Shown in pieces: positions 54,921-62,654 of a DNA stretch of 64,000 nt. Position numbers and translations under genes: made by a program. The notes under the pieces were generated by a model. It worked only from the letters and a program-made list of their open reading frames with translations. It was not told where the DNA came from and searched no databases. The DNA comes from Pseudomonas sp. G.S.17 (GTDB lineage Bacteria; Pseudomonadota; Gammaproteobacteria; Pseudomonadales; Pseudomonadaceae). The DNA is taken from assembly GCF_038096165.1 (NCBI RefSeq), contig NZ_CP151076.1, positions 2,415,501 to 2,479,500 of the forward strand, in the 5' to 3' direction. Position 1 is the first letter of the stretch, and each line of letters begins with the position of its first letter.

Positions 54921-55778
54921 TCAGTTGTTCAGTCCAGCCACGACGGTCTGTGCCAGTGGTACGGTTCGGCGACCGATCAGCGAACTGAGCTGATGCCCCT
55001 CATCGAACAGCGCCCCCTTGGACGCGCCGACATCCGAGTTGGCCAACAGCGCCGCGACGAAACTCGGCAGGCCAGCCTGAATCAACGCGGCTTCGAAGTC
55101 AGCTTGAGGCAGGTCGGTGTAGGCGATGGCTTGACCGGACTGCCTGGACAGTTCGGCGGCAAATTCGGCCAACGTATAGGAGTCGTCTCCGGCCAGTTCG
55201 TAGGTGCGACCCGCCTGATTGTCCTCGGCGGTCAACACCGCCACCGCCGCAGCGGCATAATCAGCTCGCGACGCGGAACTGATCCGACCGCCGCCAGCGC
55301 TGCCAAACACCGCGCCATGAGCCAATGCGCCGGGGATGCCCGCCGTGTAGTTTTCCGTGTACCAGCCGTTGCGCAGCAGCACGAAAGGCAGGCCTGATTT
55401 GTGCAGCGCCGCCTCGGTTTGGCGATGTTCGACGGCCACGCTCAGGGGTGAAGAATCGGCGCGCAGCACGCTGGTATAAGCGAGCAGTTGCACGCCGACA
55501 CGCTTGGCGGCATCGATCACGGCCTGGTGCTGCGCCGCACGTTGGCCCAGTTCACTGGAGGAGATCAGCAGCAGCTTTTCAGCACCTTTGAACGCGCTGT
55601 CCAGGGTTTCTGGCCGGGCGTAGTCGGCATGCCGGACCTTGACGCCCAGGGCAATCAGGTCGGCGGCTTTTTCCGGAGAGCGCACCGCCGCGACGATCTG
55701 CGAGGCCGGAACGACCTTGAGCAATTGTTCGACTACCAGGCGGCCGAGCTGGCCGGTTGCACCGGTGACAATGTACAT
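54921..55778 (-). CDS. QorB/NmrA-like NAD(P)H:quinone oxidoreductase
   Basis: A 285-residue atypical SDR of the NmrA/QorB group. It starts MYIVTGATGQLGRLVVEQLL, has DSAFKGAEKLLLISSSELGQ and HKSGLPFVLLRNGWYTENY, and the C-terminal quinone-pocket region. It reduces quinones with NADPH in characterised homologues. A promoter with -35 TTACGA, 17-bp spacing and -10 TATGCT lies upstream, overlapping a palindrome next to the divergent HxlR gene, so HxlR-type control is likely. The long upstream open frame runs through that gene and is rejected. Confidence 0.88.
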   Translation of the reverse strand: MYIVTGATGQLGRLVVEQLLKVVPASQIVAAVRSPEKAADLIALGVKVRHADYARPETLDSAFKGAEKLLLISSSELGQRAAQHQAVIDAAKRVGVQLLAYTSVLRADSSPLSVAVEHRQTEAALHKSGLPFVLLRNGWYTENYTAGIPGALAHGAVFGSAGGGRISSASRADYAAAAVAVLTAEDNQAGRTYELAGDDSYTLAEFAAELSRQSGQAIAYTDLPQADFEAALIQAGLPSFVAALLANSDVGASKGALFDEGHQLSSLIGRRTVPLAQTVVAGLNN

Positions 55779-55813
55779 GGCAGATTTCCTTGCTAGGCAT
55801 TTAGTGAAGCCCA

Positions 55814-55854
55814 AGCATAAGCATCGTGCTATCTTTTCGTAAGTACGTACAAAA
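55814..55854 (-). promoter_or_regulatory. Promoter of the QorB-like gene with overlapping HxlR operator candidate
   Basis: On the minus strand, TTACGA (55837-55842) and TATGCT (55814-55819) are separated by 17 bp, a good sigma-70 promoter for the QorB-like gene. The -35 element abuts the perfect palindrome gtacgtac at 55843-55850, itself flanked by tttt and aaaa. A dimeric HxlR protein bound there would block the promoter. The promoter reading is direct; the operator is inferred. Confidence 0.5.
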
Positions 55855-55865
55855 AGGTAAGTGTC

Positions 55866-56261
55866 ATGACGCAAAGTGCCAGGGTCCCCACAGAGTTCTG
55901 TTCGACCATCATGCAAGCCCGCTCCGGGGAGCTGATGGCCACCGATTGCCCGTCGAGAATTATCCTCAGCCATGTCTGTAGCCGCTGGGGCGTGTTGGTG
56001 TTGGTGGTGTTGCGCGGCGGCATGCATCGCTTCAGTGAACTGCGTCGCAAGATCGGCGGTGTCAGCGAGAAAATGCTTTCGCAAACCCTGCAGAATCTGG
56101 AACACGATGGTTTTGTGGAACGCAAAGCGCTGCCCGTGGTGCCGCCCCACGTCGAATATCGGTTGACGCCTCTGGGCGAAGAAGTGGCGTTGCAGGTCGA
56201 TACCTTGGCGAGCTGGATAGAAGGTAATCTGCCAAGGATCATGGAAGCGCGGGGCTTGTAG
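55866..56261 (+). CDS. HxlR-family transcriptional regulator
   Basis: A 131-residue winged-helix regulator of the HxlR family. It has HVCSRWGVLVLVVLRGGMHR, FSELRRKIGGVSEKMLSQTL, EHDGFVERK and the wing VEYRLTPLGEE. An N-terminal Cys in TEFCST may sense oxidants or quinones, as in HypR/YodB relatives. It is divergent from the QorB-like reductase across an 87-bp gap with a palindromic site. Confidence 0.9.
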   Translation: MTQSARVPTEFCSTIMQARSGELMATDCPSRIILSHVCSRWGVLVLVVLRGGMHRFSELRRKIGGVSEKMLSQTLQNLEHDGFVERKALPVVPPHVEYRLTPLGEEVALQVDTLASWIEGNLPRIMEARGL

Positions 56262-56276
56262 GATTTTATTCCGAAC

Positions 56277-56316
56277 AAAAAAATGCCCGACCTCATCATA
56301 AGGCCGGGCATTTTTC
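56277..56316. terminator. Bidirectional rho-independent terminator
   Basis: The hairpin aaaaaaatgcccgacct...aggccgggcattttt has a 13-bp GC-rich stem flanked by A-run and T-run. It can end both the HxlR transcript (plus) and the gluconate-dehydrogenase-type operon (minus), whose last stop is 13 bp away. Confidence 0.85.
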
Positions 56317-56328
56317 ATTGTGGCGTTT

Positions 56329-57555
56329 TTACTTGGGCTGCAATTGCTCGCGCACAGCCTTCACGTCCGCGCTCGACACGGCCGGTGCCGCGTTGCCCCA
56401 GCTGTTGCGCACGTAAGTCAGGACGTTGGCGACGTTATCGTCGGACAGCGCCCAGCCCAGGGATGGCATTGCCGGTGCGGTCGGGGCCGCATCGGTGGCG
56501 CCAGCGCGGCTGCCGGCCAGTACGACACGAATCATCGACGATGCATCGGCACCGTTGACCAAAGGCGCCATGGCCAGTTTCGGGAACAGGTTTTCTGTGC
56601 CTTCGCCGTTGCCGATGTGGCACGCCGAGCAACGATCCGCGTAGATCGCCTTGCCCGCGACCATCGCGCTGTCCGTAGCCGCGAGGGCCTTGGGCGGATC
56701 AGCCGGTTTACTGCCGTCCTTGAGGAACACCGCGACCGCCATCAAGTCGGCGTCTTTCCAGTGCTGGGAAGAGTGCTCGACTTCTTCGGCCATGGGGCCT
56801 GAAGCGATATCGAAGCGGTTGGCACCGGTTTTCAGGTACTTGACGATGTCATCCTCGGACCAGCTGCCAATGCCGCTGTGGGCGTCGGCGGTGATGTTCG
56901 GCGCGACCCAGTTCTGCAGGTTGGCGCCACCGAGGAACTGGTCGTTCTTGTCACCGCCCGTGAGGCTTTTCGGCGTGTGGCAGGTGCCGCAGTGACCCAG
57001 GCCTTGCACCAGATACGCGCCACGGTTCCATTGCTCGGTTTTCTTCGGATCAGCCTTGAATTCGCCTTCCTGGAAATTCAACAGGTTCCAGCCCAGCAAG
57101 CTGGTGCGGACGTTGAACGGGAAGGGCAGCTGATTGGTTTCAACCTTGTTGTCCGCTGGCTCGATGGTTTGCAGATAGGCCCAGATCGCCTGATTGTCCT
57201 GACGCAGCACCTTGGTGTACGCCGTGTAAGGCATGGCGCCGTACAGACGCTTGCCGTCCAGGCCGTGACCTTTGGACATGGCGTTCTGGAAATCCTCGAA
57301 GCTCCAGCGGCCAATGCCGTTGACCGGATCAGGGGTGATGTTGGCACCCAACAGTTTGCCGAACGGCGTGTCGAGCACGACACCACCGGAAAACGCCGGT
57401 TTGCCGGGCAGTGTGTGGCAAGCCGTACAGTCACCCAAGGTCGTCAGGTAACGACCTTTTTCCACCAGGTTGTAGGAGTCGGCACCGGTGGCGCCGTGTG
57501 CAACGTTGAGGGCCAGGCCCAGCACGCCTGCGCAAACCGAAAGAAGAGTCTTCAT
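56329..57555 (-). CDS. Triheme cytochrome c subunit of gluconate 2-dehydrogenase-type enzyme
   Basis: A 408-residue exported cytochrome c (signal peptide ending near AHG). Three CxxCH heme sites are seen: CTACH at 43-47, CGTCH at 189-193 and CSACH at 309-313. It matches the cytochrome subunit of membrane-bound gluconate/alcohol/sorbitol dehydrogenases, which passes electrons to ubiquinone. The start overlaps the stop of the flavoprotein gene by 4 bp. Third gene of the operon. Confidence 0.92.
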   Translation of the reverse strand: MKTLLSVCAGVLGLALNVAHGATGADSYNLVEKGRYLTTLGDCTACHTLPGKPAFSGGVVLDTPFGKLLGANITPDPVNGIGRWSFEDFQNAMSKGHGLDGKRLYGAMPYTAYTKVLRQDNQAIWAYLQTIEPADNKVETNQLPFPFNVRTSLLGWNLLNFQEGEFKADPKKTEQWNRGAYLVQGLGHCGTCHTPKSLTGGDKNDQFLGGANLQNWVAPNITADAHSGIGSWSEDDIVKYLKTGANRFDIASGPMAEEVEHSSQHWKDADLMAVAVFLKDGSKPADPPKALAATDSAMVAGKAIYADRCSACHIGNGEGTENLFPKLAMAPLVNGADASSMIRVVLAGSRAGATDAAPTAPAMPSLGWALSDDNVANVLTYVRNSWGNAAPAVSSADVKAVREQLQPK

Positions 57556-59315
57556 ACGGTGATCATCTCCCCAGGGCGTTTCAGGTAGCGGGTGCGAATC
57601 GCATCAGCGGCCTTGAAGGCCAGCGCCGCAACGGTGCCGGTGGGGTTGTAGCCGGGGTTCTGCGGGAAGGCGGAGGAGCCGACCACAAACAGATTCGGCA
57701 CGTCCCAGACTTGCAGGTATTTGTTCACCGAACTGGTCTTCGGATCGGCGCCCATGATGAAGCCGCCAACGATGTGCGAAGACTGATACGGGGCGCTGTT
57801 CCAGTGACCGGTTTGCGCGCTCGGGACCATTTGCCGCGGGTTCATGCTCTTGGCGATTTCCTGGACTTTACCGGTCACGTACGCGGCCATCTTGCGATCG
57901 TTTTCCGGGAAGTCGAAGGTAATGCGCAACAGCGGCCGACCCAGTGGATCTTTGTAGGTCGGGTCCAGCGACAGGTAGTTGGTGCGTGTCGAATAGCTGC
58001 TGGCTTCGCAACCGATGGACATGGTGCTGGCGTAGTTCTTCACCGTTGCCTGCTTCCATGCCGCGCCCCAGGCCGGGGTGCCGGGTGGCAAAGGACGCGA
58101 GTCGATAGGCGCTGCGCCAATCGGAGTTACCCGGGTGCTGCCGCCGCCAACGAAACCAAGGCCCGAATGGTCGAAGTTGTCGTTGTTGAACTCGTCGATA
58201 CCCATGCCGATGGCGCCGCCACCGATAAACGGGTTGAAGTTCTTGTCATCGAAGAACATCCGCACGCTGTTGGCGGTCTGGTACGCGTAGTTGCGGCCCG
58301 TGGTGCCGGTGTTGGTGACCGGGTCGTAAGGCTTGCCCACGCCGGAGAGCAGCATGAGGCGCACGTTTTCAAAGATGAACGCGCTGATCACCACCAGGTC
58401 GGCCGGTTGCTCGAACTCGTCATCGTTGGCGTCGACGAAGATGATCCCGGTCGCACGCTTGCCGGTGCTGTCCATGGTTACGCGCAGCACTTCGCAGTTG
58501 GTCTTGGCGGTGAAGTTCGGCTTGCGAATCAGCACCGGCAATACTGTGGTGATTGCGCTGGCCTTGGAGTAGTTGGCGCACCCGTAGTTGGTGCAGAAAC
58601 CACAGAAAGTGCAGGCGCCCATGGTGACGCCAAGGGAGTTGGTGTAGGCGCGGGAAACCAGCGCCGAAGGCACCGGAAACGGCTTGTAGCCCAGGTTGCG
58701 CGCGGCTTCGGCGAACAGCGTCGGAGCGTAAGTCTGCTCGGTGGGCGGGTTCGGGTATTCCTCGGAACGCGCGCCTTCGAAGGTGTTGCCGCCTTCCTGG
58801 ATCACGCCCTTGATGTTGCCCGCCTTGCCGGAAACGCCGGCCAGACGGTCGAACTTGGTGTAGAACGGCTCCATCTCCTCCCAGTCGGTGCCCCAGTCTT
58901 GCAGGGTCAGTTCCGGGGACAGCTCTTTGCCATAACGCTCGGTCAGATAGCTGTGCAGACGAAATTCGTGGGGCTGGAAGCGGAAGGTGATGCCCGCCCA
59001 GTGATTGCCAGCGCCGCCTGTGCCGTTGCCGGGGTGGAAAGAACCCCAGGTGCGCATCGGCAAAGCCGTTTCAGTGACACTGTTGCGCATGGTGGTGGTG
59101 TTTTGCTTGGTGCGCAGCATCAGTTCCTGACGGCGCGAATAGCGCAGCTCGTCAGTGGCCGAAGCGATATTGAAGTCGCTTGCCGTGTCGCGCCAAGGGC
59201 CACGTTCGAAGCCGATAACGCTCAGGCCTTCATCGGCCAGTTCGTTGGCGATGATGGAACCGGCCCAGCCGAGTCCGACAACCACGACGTCGGTGGAAGG
59301 TAGTTTCTTTGCCAT
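57552..59315 (-). CDS. GMC-family flavoprotein (large) subunit of gluconate 2-dehydrogenase-type enzyme
   Basis: A 587-residue GMC oxidoreductase. The N-terminal FAD site VVVVGLGWAGSIIANELADE is followed by ERGPW, an internal cysteine cluster ACTFCGFCTNYGCANYSKAS (a [3Fe-4S]-type site in related FAD-dependent glucose dehydrogenases) and the C-terminal NPTGTVAALAFKAADAIR. It oxidises gluconate or a related polyol/aldonate in the periplasm. It lacks its own signal peptide, so it is probably exported with the Tat-signalled small subunit encoded just upstream. Confidence 0.92.
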   Translation of the reverse strand: MAKKLPSTDVVVVGLGWAGSIIANELADEGLSVIGFERGPWRDTASDFNIASATDELRYSRRQELMLRTKQNTTTMRNSVTETALPMRTWGSFHPGNGTGGAGNHWAGITFRFQPHEFRLHSYLTERYGKELSPELTLQDWGTDWEEMEPFYTKFDRLAGVSGKAGNIKGVIQEGGNTFEGARSEEYPNPPTEQTYAPTLFAEAARNLGYKPFPVPSALVSRAYTNSLGVTMGACTFCGFCTNYGCANYSKASAITTVLPVLIRKPNFTAKTNCEVLRVTMDSTGKRATGIIFVDANDDEFEQPADLVVISAFIFENVRLMLLSGVGKPYDPVTNTGTTGRNYAYQTANSVRMFFDDKNFNPFIGGGAIGMGIDEFNNDNFDHSGLGFVGGGSTRVTPIGAAPIDSRPLPPGTPAWGAAWKQATVKNYASTMSIGCEASSYSTRTNYLSLDPTYKDPLGRPLLRITFDFPENDRKMAAYVTGKVQEIAKSMNPRQMVPSAQTGHWNSAPYQSSHIVGGFIMGADPKTSSVNKYLQVWDVPNLFVVGSSAFPQNPGYNPTGTVAALAFKAADAIRTRYLKRPGEMITV

Positions 59316-59321
59316 GTCGAA

Positions 59322-60071
59322 TTAACCCTTTTTGTTCCAGGCGGAGCTGCCGATGATGGAAATCGGTACGAGGTCGAGCTTCTGGTTATGCCGACCGATG
59401 TAGTCGCGGTAGTCATAACGCGCGCCGGGGAAACCGATCATTTTCCACGACACCATGTCGCGGTTGCCGCCATAGATCGGGTCAGCGAAGAAGCCTTCCA
59501 TCGTGTTGCCCAGCACCTGCTGGAAGAACAGCTTGGCGTCGATGCCGTCGAGGCTGATCGCACCTTTTTCCAGATCCGTCAGAACCTTGTCCTTGTCTTC
59601 GGCACTCAGGGCGCTGAAGGCTTTCTGAAACTGCTTCTGGCAGTAACCCGCCAGGCCGGCCAGCCCAAGGCGATAACGCTGTTGAGGGACCAGAGGGGAT
59701 TGATCACCCTGCATCGGCGTACCTTTTTCGAACGGACCCTGCATATACAGGCGGTCGAACGTGCCGTATTCGCCAGCCAGCTGACGGTCGATGAACACCG
59801 CACAACCGGCATCCTTGCCGCTGACGCTCAGGTCATCGGCAGGGATGAGCCGTTCAACGATAGCTTCCACTTCACGCGCCTCGTCGGCGGTAAAAAACTG
59901 CCAGCCTGGCGTGTCGTAGTGCATCGGACCGTTACGGTCAAAGGGGACCCATTGCGGCAGGCCGACCAGGGTTGCGGCCTTGGCGCTGGCGGCCGCACCG
60001 ACGGCGATGGACGTGGCGGAGGAGACCAGGAGTTGGCGCCGGGTCAGGCCTTTGGAGGGTTTTTCAGACAT
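59322..60071 (-). CDS. Small (gamma, subunit 3) subunit of gluconate 2-dehydrogenase, Tat-exported
   Basis: A 249-residue protein of the gluconate-2-dehydrogenase subunit-3 family. It starts with a twin-arginine signal (GLTRRQLLVSSA, then a hydrophobic stretch to AKA). The mature part has FFTADEAREVEAIVERLIPAD and a C-terminal RDMVSWKMIGFPGARYDYRD. It chaperones or anchors the flavoprotein for Tat export. First gene of the three-gene unit; 6 bp separate it from the flavoprotein gene. Confidence 0.92.
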   Translation of the reverse strand: MSEKPSKGLTRRQLLVSSATSIAVGAAASAKAATLVGLPQWVPFDRNGPMHYDTPGWQFFTADEAREVEAIVERLIPADDLSVSGKDAGCAVFIDRQLAGEYGTFDRLYMQGPFEKGTPMQGDQSPLVPQQRYRLGLAGLAGYCQKQFQKAFSALSAEDKDKVLTDLEKGAISLDGIDAKLFFQQVLGNTMEGFFADPIYGGNRDMVSWKMIGFPGARYDYRDYIGRHNQKLDLVPISIIGSSAWNKKG

Positions 60072-60525
60072 TCAGGACTCCTGCGAAGACCACTGACGGG
60101 CGAACAAAAGCTAGCCCCGCCAAGGGCTGGTTCTTCGAGATCAGTGCACGGTTTTACGTCCGCGTCAGGCAACCGACGGGACGAATGAGAGCTACGCGAG
60201 GGTGTGGCATTTAGTCTCTGGTAACGCTGCATGCATAAGGCGCACGCTAAGCGGGTGAAACCCAGAGTCCTCAGCCATCTTTTCCACGGGTTTAGCCATC
60301 ATAGATGTGTTACTAAAAGTTGCATTGCCTTTATTTCGCAATTGACTATTGCGCTATTTGCAACAATTCATTCTTTTTCCGCTTATGGTACCGGTTTCAG
60401 GCGACAAATCTCGTTATATTCATCCTTGTTGGTATCGTGCGCAGGCATAATCTCGGAAATATTTATTCATATACATTTTCGCGTAACCTTCCAAACGTTC
60501 GCTATTTCACCGAGAAGCTGTAGCA
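60072..60525. other. Intergenic region, AT-rich towards the PBP2 gene
   Basis: A 454-bp gap between divergent operons. The part next to the dehydrogenase operon is ordinary GC-rich DNA; from about 60300 to 60490 it becomes markedly AT-rich. I see possible promoter-like hexamers (ttgact at 60342) but no certain promoter, operator or RNA gene, and no convincing ORF. Confidence 0.5.
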
Positions 60526-62415
60526 ATGCCCGATCCGATACCTTTGAAGGATCACGAAAAAGAGACGCGCCTGGTCAACAAACGGTTGATCGCCTGTGCC
60601 TTGTTCGTGGCCATATTGAGTTGCTGTCTGGTGGCCAGGATGTACTTCCTGCAAGTCACCGAATTCGCCTATCACTCGACGATTTCCGAAAACAACCGCG
60701 TGCACGTATTGCCGATTACGCCGGAACGCGGGCTGATCTTCGACCGCAACGGCGTGGTACTGGCCGACAACCGTCCCAGTTTCAACCTGACCCTGACCCG
60801 CGAACGCGCGGGGGATTGGCGGCGGGTCATCGACGAACTGATGGAGTTGCTCAAGCTTCCCGACGAAGACCGGATTCTGTTCGACAAGGACCTCAAACAG
60901 GCGCGTCATCCCTTCGAGCCGGTGACGCTGCTATATGAGCTGACTGAGGAGCAGATCGCCGTGCTGGCGGTGAATCAGTTCCTGTTGCCGGGCATCGAAG
61001 TCGAGCCGCAGTTTGTGCGTCATTATCCGCTGGGTGCACATTTCGCCCACTCCATCGGTTATGTCGGGCGCATCAACGAGAAAGAGTCCAAGCAACTGGA
61101 TTCTGTGGACTACCGAGGCACGCAATCCATCGGCAAGACCGGTATCGAGCGTTTTTACGAATCGGAACTCCACGGCCACGTGGGCTATGAGGAAGTCGAG
61201 ACCAACGCCCAGGGCCGGGTGTTGCGGGTGCTCAAACACACTGATCCGACCGCCGGCAAGAACATCACCCTGAGCCTGGATATCCACCTGCAGGAAGCGG
61301 CCGAAGAAGCCTTGGGCGACCGCCGTGGTTCGGTGGTGGCGCTGGACCCGGAAACCGGCGAAGTGCTGGCCATGGTCAGCAAGCCGAGCTTTGACCCCAA
61401 CCTGTTCGTGACCGGCATCAGCTTCAAGGAATACGCCGCGCTGCGTGATTCCATCGACCGGCCACTGTTCAACCGAGTGCTGCGCGGGCTTTACGCGCCG
61501 GGCTCGACCATCAAACCGGAAGTCGCGATTGCCGGCCTGGACAGCGGCGTGGTCAATGCCTCGACGCGGGTCTTCGACCCCGGCTATTTTCAGCTGCCGG
61601 ACTTCGACCACAAGTACCGCAACTGGAACCACAGCGGCGATGGCTGGGTGGACCTGGACGCGGCGATCATGCGCTCCAACGACACCTACTTTTATACCCT
61701 GGCGCACAAGCTGGGCATCGACCGCATGCACGACTACATGACCATGTTCGGCCTGGGTCAGAAAGTCTCGCTGGACATGTTCGAAGAGGCCGCAGGGCTG
61801 ATGCCGTCCCGTGAGTGGAAACGCGCTACCCGGCGGCAGGCGTGGTTCCCCGGGGAAACGGTGATCCTCGGCATCGGCCAGGGCTACATGCAGGTCACCC
61901 CGTTGCAACTGGCTCAGGCGACTTCCTTGATCGCCAACAAAGGCGTGTGGGTTCGGCCGCATCTGGCGATGACCGTCGGCAATGTCGCGCCGGTCGACGA
62001 GCATCCGATGCCCAATATCGTGTTGCACGACCCGAGTGAGTGGAATCAGGTCAACGAAGGCATGCAGATGGTGATGCATGATCCCCGAGGCATCGCCCGT
62101 GCCGCAGCCTTGGGTGCGCAATACCGCATCGCGGGCAAGAGCGGCACGGCGCAAGTGGTCGCGATCAAGCAGGGCGAGCGCTACAACCGCTTGAAGACCC
62201 TCGAACGAAACCGCGATAACGCCTTGTTCGTCGGCTTCGCCCCGGCGGCACATCCGAAGATCGTGGTGTCGGTGATGATCGAGAACGGCGAAGCGGGCGG
62301 CCGGGTTGCCGGTCCCGTGGTGCGGCAGATCCTCGACGCCTGGCTGCTGGACAAGGACGGCAAGCTCAAGGCGCAATACGCCCCGCAGGCCAAGCCGGAA
62401 GTGCCGCACGTTTAG
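60526..62415 (+). CDS. mrdA: Penicillin-binding protein 2 (transpeptidase), likely paralogue
   Basis: A 629-residue class B PBP. It has a membrane anchor at about residues 20-38, a pedestal domain and a transpeptidase domain with active-site Ser327 in GSTIKP (SxxK), SND at 384-386 and KSGT at 538-541. The sequence is of the PBP2 (MrdA) type that drives rod-shape peptidoglycan synthesis with RodA. GAGAAG precedes the ATG. Unlike normal mrdA it is not beside rodA, rsfS/rlmH or rlpA genes, so it may be a second PBP2. Confidence 0.92.
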   Translation: MPDPIPLKDHEKETRLVNKRLIACALFVAILSCCLVARMYFLQVTEFAYHSTISENNRVHVLPITPERGLIFDRNGVVLADNRPSFNLTLTRERAGDWRRVIDELMELLKLPDEDRILFDKDLKQARHPFEPVTLLYELTEEQIAVLAVNQFLLPGIEVEPQFVRHYPLGAHFAHSIGYVGRINEKESKQLDSVDYRGTQSIGKTGIERFYESELHGHVGYEEVETNAQGRVLRVLKHTDPTAGKNITLSLDIHLQEAAEEALGDRRGSVVALDPETGEVLAMVSKPSFDPNLFVTGISFKEYAALRDSIDRPLFNRVLRGLYAPGSTIKPEVAIAGLDSGVVNASTRVFDPGYFQLPDFDHKYRNWNHSGDGWVDLDAAIMRSNDTYFYTLAHKLGIDRMHDYMTMFGLGQKVSLDMFEEAAGLMPSREWKRATRRQAWFPGETVILGIGQGYMQVTPLQLAQATSLIANKGVWVRPHLAMTVGNVAPVDEHPMPNIVLHDPSEWNQVNEGMQMVMHDPRGIARAAALGAQYRIAGKSGTAQVVAIKQGERYNRLKTLERNRDNALFVGFAPAAHPKIVVSVMIENGEAGGRVAGPVVRQILDAWLLDKDGKLKAQYAPQAKPEVPHV

Positions 62416-62458
62416 GAGCAAAGGAGCGCTCGTTGTAAGAATCAAGCGCGACCTGTGT

Positions 62459-62527
62459 GCGAGCTTGCTCGCGAAGAGGCCAGTGCGGATGGTGCTGTCA
62501 GGTGGACAGCTTCGCGAGCAAGCTCGC
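62459..62527. repeat. REP inverted pair
   Basis: The arms gcgagcttgctcgcgaag (62459-62476) and cttcgcgagcaagctcgc (62510-62527) are exact inverse copies around a 33-bp loop, each itself nearly palindromic. It lies between the PBP2 gene and the thiamine-diphosphate enzyme gene and probably protects the PBP2 transcript end. Confidence 0.75.
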
Positions 62528-62654
62528 TCCCACGATGATTCTGCGCCGCCCCTAAGAGCCAGGTTCTGAACTTGTCCCGACCACAGCGGGTCGATGACTG
62601 GTGCGTGGCACGATACTGGCCGCGCTTTCCATTTGTCTCGACAAGGAATCCCGC

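Noticed and set aside
57711..59303. 530-codon plus-strand ORF
   Set aside because: Antisense shadow of the GMC flavoprotein gene, which has full FAD motifs and operon partners; no domain is visible in the antisense frame.
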